A stretch of 64,000 nucleotides of DNA from Colletotrichum lupini (GCF_023278565.1 NC_064677.1:1426001-1490000), one strand, 5' to 3'; positions 25,618 to 40,549 are shown, numbered from the stretch's first letter. Translations and numbers: made by a program. The notes: generated by a model from the letters alone, not told the origin.

Positions 25618-26145
25618 TATTACGACCTAATATATATAACTAACCTAGAGGCTAGCTTACTAGCTATAATAGCTAAGTATACTATATATATAAATAGAAT
25701 AAGGACATAGCTACTCCCTACGGAATAAAAAAACTATAAATAAGTTATATATTAATAAGATAAGGATTATTCTAAATTAGAATAATTTAATATAACTTAG
25801 GGGCTAAGCGATTATTTTAAATTAAAATAATCGGGGACGACTTAAAGAATAAAAGATATATTTAAAAACGAGATTTATATATAATATAAACTTAAGCCGG
25901 GCTTAAGGATAGACTTCTTATAGCTTTTTTAATAATTAACTTAGTATTAGATCTTACGATCGCTTTTAATTATTTTTACTTAAAACCCCTTTTAATAAAA
26001 CTACAATTAATTACTAAAGCCTTACTTATTTTACGATTTATAAATATAGCTTTAGAAAAGCTATTTATAATTATAATACTATTTACTTAGTACTCGTAAC
26101 CTTAATTTTTATTAATATACTTATTATAATTAGCTAGCTATAATA
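25618..26145 (+). repeat. TE3 5' LTR (528 bp)
   Basis: Direct repeat with 32849-33376, beginning TATTACGACCTAATATATA and ending GCTATAATA. The TG...CA ends have apparently become TA...TA. Preceded by CTTTT. Confidence 0.92.
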
Positions 26146-29100
26146 CTTTAATTACTCTTATTTAGTAAATTAACTCTACGAAACTTATTAAGTAGTAAAA
26201 CGAACGACGATATTTTTTAAAACCTTAAGTACTTTTTTATTTAACTTTAAAAAACTTATTAACTTAGTTAGTAAGCTAGCTAAGGCCGAGGACGACGAGA
26301 TACTTAACGTTATTTATAACTCCGATAATAATATAGTTTTTAAAAAAGTAGATTATAAAAAAATATAACGTACTGTTAAGAAGAGTAATAAGCGGAATAA
26401 GGAACTTACGGAGCTTTTTAATAGTAACTCTACTTAAATAGCTATAATTTTAGTTAAAAATAATAAAAATATTACTACTTTTTAGAACATAGTTAATAAA
26501 GTTATAACTAACTTAAGAATTAAAAAAAGAGAAATAAACGACCTAAAATAAGAAATTAGAACCCTCCGAGCCGCTATTAATATTATTAAGATTTTTATAA
26601 ATAAATAAGAAAAACTTAAGCTTAATATACTTATTATTTTTAATAAAATTATTAAACGTCTTAAGGGGTTTTTAATTTAAATTAGAACTTATTAAACGTT
26701 CTACGTTATTAATTTTTAAAATAAAACTAAACGAGTTATTTACGTAATAATCTTTTTTAAAAAGCGAGCCCTAGAGTAGTTCGAACCTTTTTAAGAAGAA
26801 TTCCTTAGTAATAATAGTTATTTATTATATTATAAAAAAGAAATTATAAATATTTTTATTAATATAATAGGATTTTAGAGCGCCCTCGAATCTCTATTTT
26901 AGGACTTTAATAAAAAATAATAAGCTAAGAGAGACCTAGCTAACTTTTAATAAACTAAGTCCGCTTTATATTACGCTACCGAGTTTAAAAAACTCGTAGT
27001 ACGACTTAATTTTACTAAAGAGACCTATATTTTTTCGTTTTACTAAGGACTAAAAGATAAGGTTAAGGACGAACTTAGTAAAATAAAAATACTAATAGAT
27101 TTTTTATAATACGTTAAACTCGCTATTAAAATCGATATATAACTATATAAACGACGTAAAAAAAAAAAGAGAAGTACGACGCCCTTAAGCTAATTTTAAT
27201 AAAAAATACTAGAGCTATAATAAACTACTAAGTAACTATTAAAATAACCTAAAAAACTAATAGTAATAAAGTACGTTTTATAAATAATATAGAGGACCTA
27301 TGGACTTTAGTATTACTAAACGTAAAGAAATATAATAAAAAAAGGACTTTAAATACTATAACTATAATAAACTAAGATATATAACTAGAGATTACTAATA
27401 ACCTAAGCGTATTTAATACTAACCTATTTTAAAAAAGCGAGTAAATATTATGAATAAGAAAGTCCTTTATAAATAACTTTTATAAATAGCTTATTATAAT
27501 AATAACTACTTTACTTATTAAAATAGTAAGGAATAAATAGGATAGTACCCTAAATAACCTAAGAGTAATAAACGATCTATTTTATTACTTATTAAAACCC
27601 TAGTAATAATAAAAAAAAAAGAAAAGATACCCGCTTATTAACCCTATATTTTTAAAAAGAATAATATCGAATATATTATTATACTCTCTTAGATTTATAA
27701 AAATATAAAAGAGAAGGGTAAAACGGACCTTATTACGAAAAGTATACTTAACCTTTTTAAAAAACGAATTAAGTAAAGACTCTTAGTTAATATAAAAGAG
27801 TAGCTCTTTAAGTTTAAAAAAAGAGGACCTGATATAAAAGAATTATAAATAATCTCGTATATATAGCGTAATAAGATAATATAAATTAGAAATAGCTTAT
27901 TAAGTTTTAAAAAGAACTTAATTTAAATAAAACACTAACTAAGTCTATTTATATAATATAACGAGTAAATATTAATAAAAAATTTATTTATAAAGTTAAA
28001 GAATAGCTTAAGGACCTTATATATAAAGATAAAATCGAAGTACTTAAGAGACTAATTCTTAATTTTAAAATTACTAATAAAAGAAGAATTGATTTTAAGA
28101 TTAAAGAAAAAGATATCGAAATAAAAACTAGTTCTTTTTATTTTAATAAAATAGAATTATTTTATAATTCGAATAAACCTCGCGACATTACTTAATAACG
28201 TACTTAAATAGAAATCGATTATAAAGTACTACTTAGTATTAATAATACTAGCTTTAAAAAGGATAATAACGAACTATAGTATAAGTATATTTATTTATTC
28301 GAGGATAATTAAACTATTTAGTTTTATAAAACTAGAGAATATAAAAAAATTATAATAACCCCTTATATAAATAAAAACTACTCTTTACTCGACCCCAAAG
28401 ACCCCTTTTATAAGGAATTATTTTAAGTAAAATACTTAGATAATAAATACCTTTAGTACCTCGTATATAAATAAAATAGTCGCTTTTACTTATAAAAACG
28501 TAATAATAAGCTTATTAAGGATGTTTATATAAAAGACTAATTACTTAGTTAAACGTTACTAAGCTTTGATAATAGTGATAGAGCTATATTCGGACTAGAC
28601 CTTAACTTCCCTATAAAGTGCCTTAAAAGCGAATATATAAAATAAGAACATTATAAATATAACTAATATTAAATTTATTATATTAAAAAAGCTAAGGTAT
28701 AAAGAGAATAATAAGAACTATACGAGTAAGGTACTTAATAAAAGAAGTATATATTAAAAAACTAAGAAAGCTAATTATAAAAGAACGACGAAAAGTAAAA
28801 AAAAGAAAAAGGTTCTTATATATAATTAAATAACGTAACGACGTATATTTATAAGTTAACCTCGATATTTATAAATAAAAATTAAATATTATTATTAATA
28901 ATAATATATAAAAAACTTATATTTTATTAAGAGTAGTAAATAAACTTAATTTATTATAAGTATAAAAAGATAACTTATATTAATTATAAATAATAAAAAG
29001 AGAACGAGTTAACTATAATTATGAATATATTAATTAAGAGACTATATACCTCTTAATATATATTAATAATTAATAAAAATAACTATAATATAATATTATA

Positions 29101-32100
29101 AAGATCGGAAATATTGATATTATTCTAAAAATCTCGTAATTATAAAAGCACAACTTATAAATAAATTAAATTATTAACTAGGTCTTCTAGGAAAATTTAG
29201 TTACTAAACGGCCTAAGAAAAAAAAGGGTTTAAACGGATTTTTAGGAACTTTTAAAAAACGAGAATAAATATAATATATAGCTTTTATTAAAATAATAAA
29301 AAGCTCTAAGAAGTTTATAATTAATATTAATAATTAGAGATCGTAATAACTCTAAATTATACTTAAAGAGTATTAGATATATATAAAACTATTTATAAAA
29401 CCTAAAGAAATAGGATTATTAAAATATAGTAATTAGGATATAGAAATCGAACTTAAAAAAGGAACGTAACCTAGGTTCTTTTTAATATATTTAATAAATA
29501 AAGAAGAATAGGAATATTTTAACGAATATATCGATAAGAAACTCGAGAAAAGACTTATTTAATTATTAAATTCTCTTATAAAATTACTCTTATTCTTCGT
29601 ATTAAAAAAAGGAGTAAAGAAACGAAGACTAGTTATTAACTATAAAAGACTTAATAAAATTATAAAAAAGAATTATTATCCCTTATTACTTATTACTAAG
29701 CTTAGAGATTTATTTTACGGAGCTAATTAGTTTATTATTAGAGATTTTAAAAAAGTATTTAATTAGATTTAAATTAAAAAAGGAGATAAATAGAAGATAG
29801 TATTCTAAATTCGTAAAAGACTTTTTAAGTATCTTATTATACTCTTTAGACTTATTAATACTTTAGTAACTTTTTAAATAATAGTTAACTATATATTCTA
29901 AGAGTACGTTAATATTTTTATTATTATTTATATTAATAATATTCTTATTTTCTCCCCCGACTTTAAAATATATAAAAAGTATATTTATATAGTATTTTAA
30001 AAGCTCTAAGACGCTAAATTATATACCGAACTTTTTAAATACGAATTCTATATATAAAAAGTAAACTTTTTTAAATATATTATTATACTAAGATAAATCT
30101 ATATATAAGTATTAAAAATAGAAATAGTTAGGGACTAGCCTATACTATAAAACATTAAGGACGTATAAGGATTCTTAGGATTTATTAATTTCTATTAATA
30201 ATTTTTTAAAAGTTATATTAATATAATTAGACCTCTTAATAACCTAATATAAAAGGATACTCCCTTTATTTAGGATCCTAAATATAAAGAAGTATTTATT
30301 AAAGTTAAGAATATAGTCGTCTCTAAACTAGTTATTATAATCCTAAACCCTTAAAAACTTTTTAAAATTAAAACTAACGCTTTAGACTTTACTATAAGAG
30401 CGGTTTTAGGATAATAAGATAAGTAAAAAAAGCTTTATTTATATTACTTTTATTTTAAAGTATTCTATAGAGCAAAATTAAATTAATAAATCTATAATAA
30501 AAAACTAATAGTTATTATTAAAGTATTTTAAAAATAGAGGCTATAGTTATTTAGAACTAAGTACGAAGTTATAGTCTATATAAACTATAAAAACTTTATA
30601 AACTTTATAATAAATAAGAACTTAAATAAATAATAAATTAGATAGAGCGAATTCTTATTTAAATTTAATTTCTAAATTATTTATTAAAAAGGTTTAGAAA
30701 ATAATAAGGTAGACGTTTTTAATAAAAGACTTAATTACGAAGTCGCAGTCCCTAAAGAAATATAAGTTATTTTTAAATAGGAGAAAAACAGTAGCCTTAT
30801 ATTAACTACGAAGCTCTTTATAATAGTTAAAAGGATTAATACTAACCTAACTAAAAAAATAACCCCTAAGCTTATTATAAAAATTTATAATATACTAGTA
30901 TACGGTTATTAAAGAATTATTAAAACGTAAAAACGGATTCGTTAGTATTATAATAAATTTACTATACGCGCTAAAATTATAAAAATAATTAAGGACTACG
31001 CGACTTATAAAAAAAGTAAAAATAGCCCGTATAAACCTTATAGCGAGCTATAACTATTATAATTATTAATAAAAGTATAATAATTAATTATATAGGACTT
31101 TATTATTAAATTACTAAAGTCTAAAGAACTATTTACTAAAGTATAGTATAATAATATCTTAGTTATAGTTAATCGACTTACTAAGTTCGCATATTTTATT
31201 TCTTATAAGGAATTAAGTATTATAAAAGACCTAGTATACGTATTTACTAAGGTTATACTTTCGAACTATAATTTACTAAAAGAAATTATTTTTAATAAAG
31301 ATAAGCTATTTATTTTAAAGTTTTAGAAATCTCTAATTTCGTAACTTAGTATAAATTATAAACTATCGATATTACTTTATTTATAAACCGATAGATAAAT
31401 AGAAAAGATTAATTAAATCCTCGAGATATACTTTCGTTATTATATAAACTACGACTAGGATAATTAGGTAGTACTTTTATTAATAGCCTAGTTTATATAT
31501 AATAATATAATTAACAAAAGTATAAAAGAATCTCTGTTTTATTTTAATTACGGATTCTTAATAGTGTATAAAGAAGTATAATAAGGACTATAAGCTATAA
31601 AAACTATAATAAACGTAAGTAAACTTAAAAAGATCTATAAGTAAGCCTTACTAAACTTTAAGTTTATATAATAATATATAAAAAAAAACGCGGATAGATT
31701 AAGGATTAGAGGACTATTTTTAAAAAAGGGGAATAGCGCCTATTTCTTTTATTATAATATTAAAACGAAACGACTAAGTAATAAATTAAACTATAAAAAA
31801 CTTAGACCTTTCAAAATTATTAAAAAAGTCTTATTAGTTAATTATAAATTAAGACTATTAAATACGATACGATATTATCCTATTTTTTATATTTTATTAC
31901 TTAAGCCTATACTAAAGGGTTTATATATAGAAGATTATATTATTATTAAACTAAACTAATTAGAGTACGAAGTCGAACGAATTATTAATTATAAAGTTAG
32001 GAATAAGATATAAGAATTCTTAATTAAATAAAAAAACTACGGATACGAGGAGAATATATAGGAACTATATAATAACTTCCGAAACGCTTAATAACTTTTT

Positions 32101-32848
32101 AATAATTATAAAAGAATAGCTAAGCCCCGGAAGGCTCGTTCGTAGCTAGAAGCCCTAAATCTATAAATTTAATACTAAAGGAAGATTAGTTAGTCTCGTT
32201 TAGAGCACTCTAAATAGCTAGGTCCTTTATAATACGTATTTTTTACGCTTTTAAGGATTTCTCTTTAGCCTCTTATTTTTTAATTAATTATATCTTATAA
32301 TAAATAAGATCCGAACTACGCTCCTTAAGAAATTGTTTTTATTTCTTTAAGCGAAATAAATAACTAAGAGTAGTTATAAGTTAAGTTTATAAAACCTCTA
32401 GAGCCTCTTTAGCCTCTTACTCCTTAACCTCTATTTTTTTCTACTCCCTAAAATAATAATTTATTATAATAAAGTTAGTATCTTATAAAGAATAAAGAAA
32501 AGAAAAACTTATAGGTGTTTATTATATTATTATTATTATAATTTAATAAACCCCGAGTAGCGTACTTATTATAATATTTAAAATTCGATAAGTTTATTTT
32601 ATATACTCGGTTATACTAAAAATAAGGGGAATACGGTATTACGTTATAACCCTTATATTTAATAAAAATACTAAGTGCCTTATAATTATACTTAATCTTA
32701 TTACTATAACTTTTACGAAGATCGGATTTTTAAATACGACTTAATATAGTATTAGAATATTACGGAAATAAACTTAACGGACCCTAACCTAGGCTATAAC
32801 TATTTACTTATAAGTTTACGGGACTAGACTTTTAAGAGGAGAAACTAA

Positions 32849-33376
32849 TATTATAACCTAATATATATAACTAACCTAGAGGCTAGCTTATTAATTATAA
32901 TAGCTAAGTATACTATATATATAAATAAAATAGGGATATAGCTACTCCCCGTAGAATAAAAAAACTATAAATAAGTTACGTATTAATAAGATAAGGATTA
33001 TTTTAGATTAGAATAATTTAATATAATTTAAGAACTAAGCGATTATTTTAAATTAAAATAATCAGGGACGACCTAAAGAATAAAGAATATATTTAAAAAT
33101 AAGACTTATATATAATATAAACTTAAGCTAGGTTTAAAAATAGACTTTTTATAACTTTTTTAATAATTAACTTAGTATTAGATTTTATAATCGCTTTTAG
33201 CTATTTTTATTAAAAACCCCTTTTAATAAGACTATAATTAATTACCAAAGCCTTACTTATTTTATAACTTATAGATATAGCTTTAGGGAAGCTATTTACG
33301 ACTATAATACTATTTACTTAGTACTCGTAGCCTTAACTTTTGTTAATATACTTATTACGACTAGCTAGCTGTAATA
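32849..33376 (+). repeat. TE3 3' LTR (528 bp)
   Basis: Same length as the 5' LTR, beginning TATTATAACCTAATATATA and ending GCTGTAATA. Followed by the CTTTT duplication at 33377-33381. Confidence 0.92.
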
Positions 33377-36300
33377 CTTTTAAACTACGTTTATTATAAA
33401 TATATCCCTTTATTTAAAATAAATAGAATTTTAACCCGGAATAGTGCGTATTCTATTACTTTTAATATATAAATTACTAAGGGTAAGGTTATTTAGTTAC
33501 TTTATATATATCTAAATTCTTATAGCGTCGCCTAGCTATTATTTTTCTTTTTTTTTTAACTTCTTATAATTATTATAAATACCCCTATTTACTACGCGTA
33601 CGCGCTTATACTATTAAATTATTTACTAATTTTATTTTAAATATAAATATTTAATATATCTAAAAATAATAATAAGTTTTATATAATTTTTATAATACCT
33701 CTTATATATATATTATATAGTTTATTAAGAGTTTAAATAGGTAATAATACTAACGAGCCCTTTTAAGTTATTACCCCCCCCCTATAATTTTTTATTTACT
33801 TATTAAAGCCTAATTACTAAGCTCTCCCTCCCTAGCTAAGAAGATATTAAAGTTATTAATTAAAATACCGAGGATTTTATTAAGTTTAAAGCTCTTTTTA
33901 ATAATTATAATAAAAGTAATAATAAGGTAAATAATAATAATAAAAGCTCTAACAGGCTTTTATTTATCCCCCTCTCGGAGTTTAAAAATAAGGATAAGAT
34001 TAGTTTAAATAATAAGCTTTTTAAAAAAGGTATATTATATACTTATTACTTTAGGAGTTTATATTTAATATTATTCTAAAGTTTAAAAAACGTAAAGCTA
34101 GCTTTTTTTTAAAAAAGTAATAAAAAATAAAAAAGAACGCCGAGAGGCTAAAATACCCCCTATAATAAATATAGTTCTTTTTATTATTCTAAGCTTATTT
34201 AACGTATACTTAGTTTTTAAAAAGCTTAAGGGAGAGGTTTTTAAAAAACGGGAGATTTAGTACTTACCCTATTTTAAAATAGCCCTTTAATATATTAACC
34301 TTAAGGATAGTAGTTATTATTTTATAAAAAGTAGTAGTTAATATATACGCTATTTTAATAGCCGTTTAGTTAAAGGGTATATTAATATACTAATTATTTT
34401 ATAATTAATAGCCTAGGCCCTTATTAAAGCTATTATAAATAGCGCTCCCTTTTTTATAAATATATTATCCTTTTTTATTATTAAAAAGCGTATTTTTAAT
34501 TATAGTTTTAGTAAGATATTATTAAGCTTTATAGTATTATCCGCTAGATATATAATAACTAAAAAATATATAAGAACTATATTAGCTTTTATATAGAGGA
34601 CTTCTTTAATGCGCACCCTTAGTTCTTTTTTATACTTATTATAATTATTTATAACTAACTTCTTATTATACTACCCGCTTTTATATTTTAAGTTATTAAC
34701 TTAATAATTATTTTAATTCCTATGCCCCCTATTACCCCTACTACTCTTAGTTTTATAAACTTCGAAATATATAAAATACGTTTTTTAGTACGCGTACTAA
34801 CCCTCTTTTTTAATAATACTATATTCTTAGTAATTACGTACTTCGTAAACTAGGAATTTAAATAATAAGTATAAGCCTAGGTCTTATTTTTATATACATA
34901 TACCCTATAAAGTAAGGTTATTTTAAGAATTTAGGCTTTTAAATTATAAAAGGTTTTTATTTTATTTATTTTAAGCTTTTAAGTTATACTCTAAGTTCTA
35001 TTTATTATTTATTTTTAAGTATTAAGTTTTTCTAAGCGTAGCCTAAATTAATTATTTTTAACTATTTTAGTTATTTATAATAGTTTTTTATATATTATAG
35101 AGGTTAAGAAGTATATAGAAATATTTAAACTTAGCTTATAAAAAGTTTTTAATAAGTCTATTTATTAATACTTTTTTTATTAATATATAAGTAATTTCGA
35201 AGCTACTTTTAGCGTACTCTTATTTTAATTATATATTTTATATATTAATATAGCGAAGTTAAATAGCTATTCTTTCTTTTTCCCTTATAGCGAGTTAAAT
35301 CGTTTATTAATTATTATAGTTAACTAACTATACTTCTCTTAGGTTAAGGGTAATATCTTTAAAAAGGTATTTTAAAACTATAGTCTTTTTTACGGTTTTT
35401 TTAAAATAAAAAAGCTTAGCTTTAATAATTAACGTCGTAACTATTATTTAGCGTACTAATTTTTATTAAATTAAGCTATTAAAAAAGAATATTATATATT
35501 TTTAAAATAATTATTATATTATTTTATTATTTACGAAGCTAGTATTTTTAATTAGAAATAATAATTACGTACTTAGTATATTATTATAATAGAGCGTAAA
35601 ATATTTCGTTACATAAAAATATTAAATATAGTAATTAATTATTTTAATATAGGTTATGCTTAGGTTAGTTAGGAACTATAATAATTATAAGTAAGTAAAA
35701 GTAACGTTTAGTTTAATTATAATAGCTATATAAAATATATTCCTAACCTTTTCTTAGTAGCTTTTTTTTTATTTTATTACTTACCCCTCGTTTAATTTAA
35801 ACTTTTTTTAAAAAAGAGGGGTAGCTAAATATAGTAAATTTATAAAGTTAAAGCGCTTAGTAACTTACTTAATATATACGTTATAAATAAAATAAACTTT
35901 ATAAATAGTACGGTTTTATAAAATCCGTATTTTAAGGAAGTAATTAATTAGTTTATTTTTTTTAAAATTAATATATTTTTTTATATTATTAACGATTCCC
36001 TAAGCTACTTTTTAGCCGTTTTAATAATATAAAATAATAAAGTCGTTAACGTAGAATATTAGTATTACTTTTTTATTTACGGTTTAGTAAATATAAATTT
36101 CTTTGTAGCTATATATTATATTTATATTACGAAGTATAGAGGTAAAAGTTTAGAACTAGAGAATTAGTAAGTCTCGGAGGCTATATAGAGCGCGTTAGAG
36201 CTTATTTATTTTATTAATAACCTTATATCCCTTTAAAAGTTTAATAATTACTAACTTATTATTCTTAAGAAGTACGTTAAGGAATATATTAATAGTATTA

Positions 36301-39300
36301 TATTAGTTTACCTTAAGGTTAAATTAGGTAGTTATTATTATTATAAGCTTAAAGGCCTTTATAGCGAGCGTTAAAGTATATATATTTTATAAAGGGTTAA
36401 GTAGTTATATATTCCCCTTTATATATATACGTACTTTTACCTTACTAACCTCGTTATTAACGTCGTATTTATAAATATATACTTATTTTAATAAAAATAG
36501 GATTTTTTATTTAGAATTACGGTTAATCTCTTTTTATATACTAATATCTCTTAGTTTTTTTATTTTTATATTTATAGTATCCCTAAATAGTTTTTATAAT
36601 TATAATAAGAGATATTTAATATTACTAAACTTCTTTAGTAAGCTTTAAAAGTTAATTTTAATAAGTCGTAGTTTTTAAACTCTTTTAGAGCGCTCTAAAT
36701 AGGTCTTATAAACTACTTTTTTTATTACTTAATAGAGTATTATATATCTTATATTATTATTTTTTATAGCTTTTTATTAATTAGGTATAAAAGTAAAGAA
36801 AAAGTAGTTTTAAAAACGGTTATAATAATTACTATTTCTTATATTTAAATATAAGAGCGTTACGAAAATATTATTATTAAAGCGTTATAGAGGTCTATAG
36901 GCCCGGTTTAAATATTTAAGACTTAATAAAGCTTTATTTAGTACTTAATAAGGCAGTTTTTATAAGCTTTATTTTTATATAATAATAGAGGTTTATTATA
37001 AAAGTTCCTTACTAATATCGATTTTAGCGTTAAGAATTACTTTTTTATAATTAATACCTCGTTTATTACGTACTTTAGCGTTTTATTAAAAGTTATTAAG
37101 AATTAAAAGCTTAAGAACTTTTATAATATATATAAACGCTCGTAAGGAGGATTATAAACTGCGCAGAGCTATTTATAACTTAGTTATTATATCCCCTTTT
37201 TTACCCCTATCCCCGAGCTTATATAAGGGGGTTATTTTAAAAATTAATAATAATAATAAGACTATATTAGCCTCTTTAGCCTTATTTATTATATTCTAAA
37301 ATACGTTTATTAATTACTTAGCGTCTTAAATAGTTAAAAATTTAATAATAATACTATTTTTAATCATAGAGTTATTTTAAGTATTAGTATTTTTAAAATT
37401 TAGATTTACTTTTCTAAGTACTCGAACTAACTTATTATTAGTATTAAAGAGTTCTTATATTTTTTAAATTATTAAATTAATTTATTTATTTATAATAGCT
37501 TACTCTTTATATACGGGATTATAAAAAACTTTTTTATTAAACTTAATATTTTTTATAATAAATATTTACTTAAGTACGGGTACTTAGACCCTATATAAAT
37601 TATACTTTTTTAATATATATTTAATTAAGTATTTTATATACCCATAGAGAAGTATTTTAAACTCTTTTTAATATATACCCCTTTTATAATCTTTATAAAA
37701 AGGGTATATTTAGTAACTATATACGTAAAGGTTATTAAGATACGGGGTAACCGGTTTAGAATTTTATATTTAATAACCTATTTATTATTAGCGTTAATAT
37801 TACTTTTATTAGTTAATTTCTATTATAATAGGCAAATTTCTTTTATTAGCTTCTTATAAGGTAATATTATAAATAAAAATTACTATTAATACTATTTCGT
37901 TTTATAAATTTATAAAGAGGTTTATAAAAAGGCGTATCTTATAAGCTTTAGTAATTGCGAGTTAATTTACTTTTTTAATATTACTTATAGGTTTTTGTAT
38001 ATATAGAAATAGAAGTTCTATTTTAATTCCTAGCTTATTATATTATATTTTATATACGTGTTTAATATTTATAGTTAGGAGAGCAGTTTTATTATTATTT
38101 TTAAAGAAGTAGATTAGAGTCCTTTTTTAATAACGAATTATTACCTCGAGGCTTTATAATACGAAAAGTACTTTCTCCTTTATTTTAGTTTTTAAAAGGA
38201 ACCCCCTAAGCTACTTATTATATTCGTTAGAAATTATAAGTATATATTATTATTTATTAAGAGATAGTTCGAAATTAAAAAGATCTTAGTATATATAGTA
38301 CTATAGCCGTAAGGCTTTTTTTAAGGGTAGTCCTTTTAAAACTACTATTTTAGCTTTAGATAATATATATACTTTATATTTAACTTATAATAGAGGTTTA
38401 ATATATATATTTCGAGTTTTATATAGTAATTAATAAAGAGTATTAGGTCTAAAATAATCTATTTTAAAGTATTAAAAGAGCGCGCTATTAGACCTTTTAT
38501 AAATATATTAATATAAGTAACGGAATCTTTTATAACTAATTAGTAGTATAATATTAGCTAGGCTTTATAGGATATGCTTAAGGTTTATAAAAAAAGGATA
38601 GGATTAGAGGAGCTTATATTTAAGGAAGATTAGATTATTCTTTTAAATAAGCTACTTTTTAATAGTATTTTTATAAAGCGTTCTTTATTATAAAGTATAA
38701 TCTAGACCGTAGTATTAGAGTGCGCTTTTATTTAGTAAAGTTTTTAAGACTATATTAATATAAAATTTCTTAATATAAGCGACGTTTTAAAGCTTTAAAT
38801 CGTAGGTTTTTTTTTCCTTTAGGTCTATTTAAAATACTTTTTATAATATAAGTACTACGTATAGTAATAAGTAATATAGTAATTCTTAATTTAACGTAGT
38901 TTTTATTACTTAATAATACGTAACTCTTAGGTTTAAATAGGCTCTTATTATTAACTAAATATATTATTTTATAACTATTTATTATTATATTTTAGGAAAG
39001 GGGGTAAGCGCTATTTATAGGGGTACTAAAAATTATATTTATTTTTAAGTCTTAACTTTTTATAAGTATAGTAATTACGTAGCCCTTATTTTAGTTTATT
39101 AATAAGCTTATTATAAGTTAGTTAGAAGATCCTTTTAAAAACTTAGGTTTCTTAGGGGTTTTATTATTCTTTAGTTAATTAGCTTTTTTCAGCTTATTAT
39201 AGAGTGATTTTTATTTACTTAATTTAATAATAATAAAAACTTCCTTTATATAGCTCTTTAGTATTTATATTAGTAACTTATTAGTATTTTAGCCTATAAG

Positions 39301-40510
39301 TACTTATTTTAATTTTTAATATGCCGTAGGGCACTATAAGTATACGTAATTATAAAAGTATATAATATTACCTTTATTATTTATATTATTAACTAAGTTA
39401 GAGCGTTTAGTAAAAGTAGAATAAGCCCCTTTTTAATTTAAAAGTCGTTTAGTATATATATTTTAGGTTACTAAGCTAAATATATATATAATTTTTTTAA
39501 GGGTCCTCATATACGTTCCGAAAGCTATTAATTTATTAAAAGTTTTATATATACGTTAGCTTTATATAAGGTTAAGTTTAGACTTAACTATAATTAAGAA
39601 GTTAAGTATAGTAATCTCTTTATTAATTTTTAAAATATTATATATTTTAGCTCGGAGGTAAATAAATTACTACTTTTTATATTAATATTAAAGTTAATTC
39701 CGGTCCTTACTTTATTAAAAACTTATTAATACTCCTTTTAAACTATATTCCTTATTACTAATTTAGGGGGTATAAATTCTTATTTTAAATATTTAATAAT
39801 TTATTATATACTAAACTTAGCGCCGTTCTTAGTAACTTTTTAAAATACGTATTTATATAATATAGCGTTAACTAATTTTATTAATTACTAAGCGAGGATT
39901 TTAATATACGTATTAATAATATTATATTTATAAACTATGAGTTATTTATATTTAGTATTAAGCTCTTATTATTTCTAAATACTTTTAAATATATAAATCC
40001 TCTTTATAGGTATAGTATAAGGATAAATTTATTTACGTAAAGTAAGTAGTATAGCTAGTTTTATAAAAAGAAACCCGGCTTAGTTCTATAAGTTACTCGT
40101 ACTTAAAGAAATTAAAAAGTTTATATTAAGAGTTATATTTAAAAACTATTAATAAAGGATTTCTTAGTTTTTTTAGTCGTTTTTAAACGCTTTATAACGG
40201 GCTTAATAAGCTCGTAGTTCTTTTTTATTACGGGTTATAATTAATTATCTAAATTTTAAAGGTAAAATAAGCGCTATAAAGGGGTTAAGGAATGCGTTAG
40301 AATTTAAAATATTTAAGTTAATATATTTCTAAACCTTAACGCCCTTACTTATAATATAAAGTACGTTAAACTATTTAATTTAACTATTATAACTAGTTAA
40401 TTTAGCTTAGGCTAAAGTAAGTATAAGTAAGTTAGTTATTTTAAAAAGATCGTAGGAATTATATTAATAAGTGCGTTATTATAGTATAGGGTCTTAACTA
40501 AGAGCTGGGC

Positions 40511-40549
40511 TTATAACTGTTATAAAAAGCGGGCCCACTTAATGTGGGC
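40511..40549. repeat. Two adjacent inverted repeats at the right edge of TE4
   Basis: TTATAAC-T-GTTATAA at 40511-40525, then GCCCAC-TTAAT-GTGGGC at 40533-40549. They lie where AT-rich sequence gives way to host DNA and could be part of the element terminus or a hairpin in host sequence. Confidence 0.6.

Larger units (their letters stand above)
25618..33376 (+). mobile_element. TE3: Ty3/gypsy LTR retrotransposon with chromodomain (chromovirus), RIP-mutated, nested in TE4
   Basis: Paired 528-bp LTRs and a CTTTT duplication (25613-25617 and 33377-33381) define 7,759 bp. Reading through RIP changes on the plus strand, about 29630-29880 gives an RT pattern (Y-x-R-L-N-K-I, Y-Y-P-L, LRDL...GA, then IKKGDxKxxxFxIRxxxF). 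YINNILIFSP at about 29925-29965 stands for YxDDILIFS. An integrase stretch at about 31030-31210 reads PYSELxLLxLL, then NNILVIVNRLTKFAYF. A chromodomain at about 31955-32095 reads LEYEVERIINYKVRNK, then EFLIKxKNYGYEEN. A purine tract (AAGAGGAGAAACTAA) precedes the 3' LTR. No ORF is intact. Confidence 0.92.
25355..40520. mobile_element. TE4: unclassified RIP-mutated element interrupted by TE3
   Basis: AT-rich, CpA/TpG-depleted sequence flanks TE3 on both sides: about 260 bp on the left and 7.1 kb on the right (33382-40520). TE3's CTTTT target duplication shows that those two flanks were once contiguous, so they belong to one older element of about 7.4 kb. I found no paired LTR, no convincing terminal inverted repeat and no recognisable reverse transcriptase, integrase or transposase motif on either strand. 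Ends are approximate (25340-25365 and 40500-40530), placed where composition changes. It could be a LINE, a large DNA transposon or a decayed host repeat. Confidence 0.6.

Noticed and set aside
25355..40520. AT-rich block as part of a Starship-type giant element or a centromere
   Set aside because: No tyrosine-recombinase captain-like frame is recognisable, and the AT-richness is explained by delimited, RIP-mutated retroelements.
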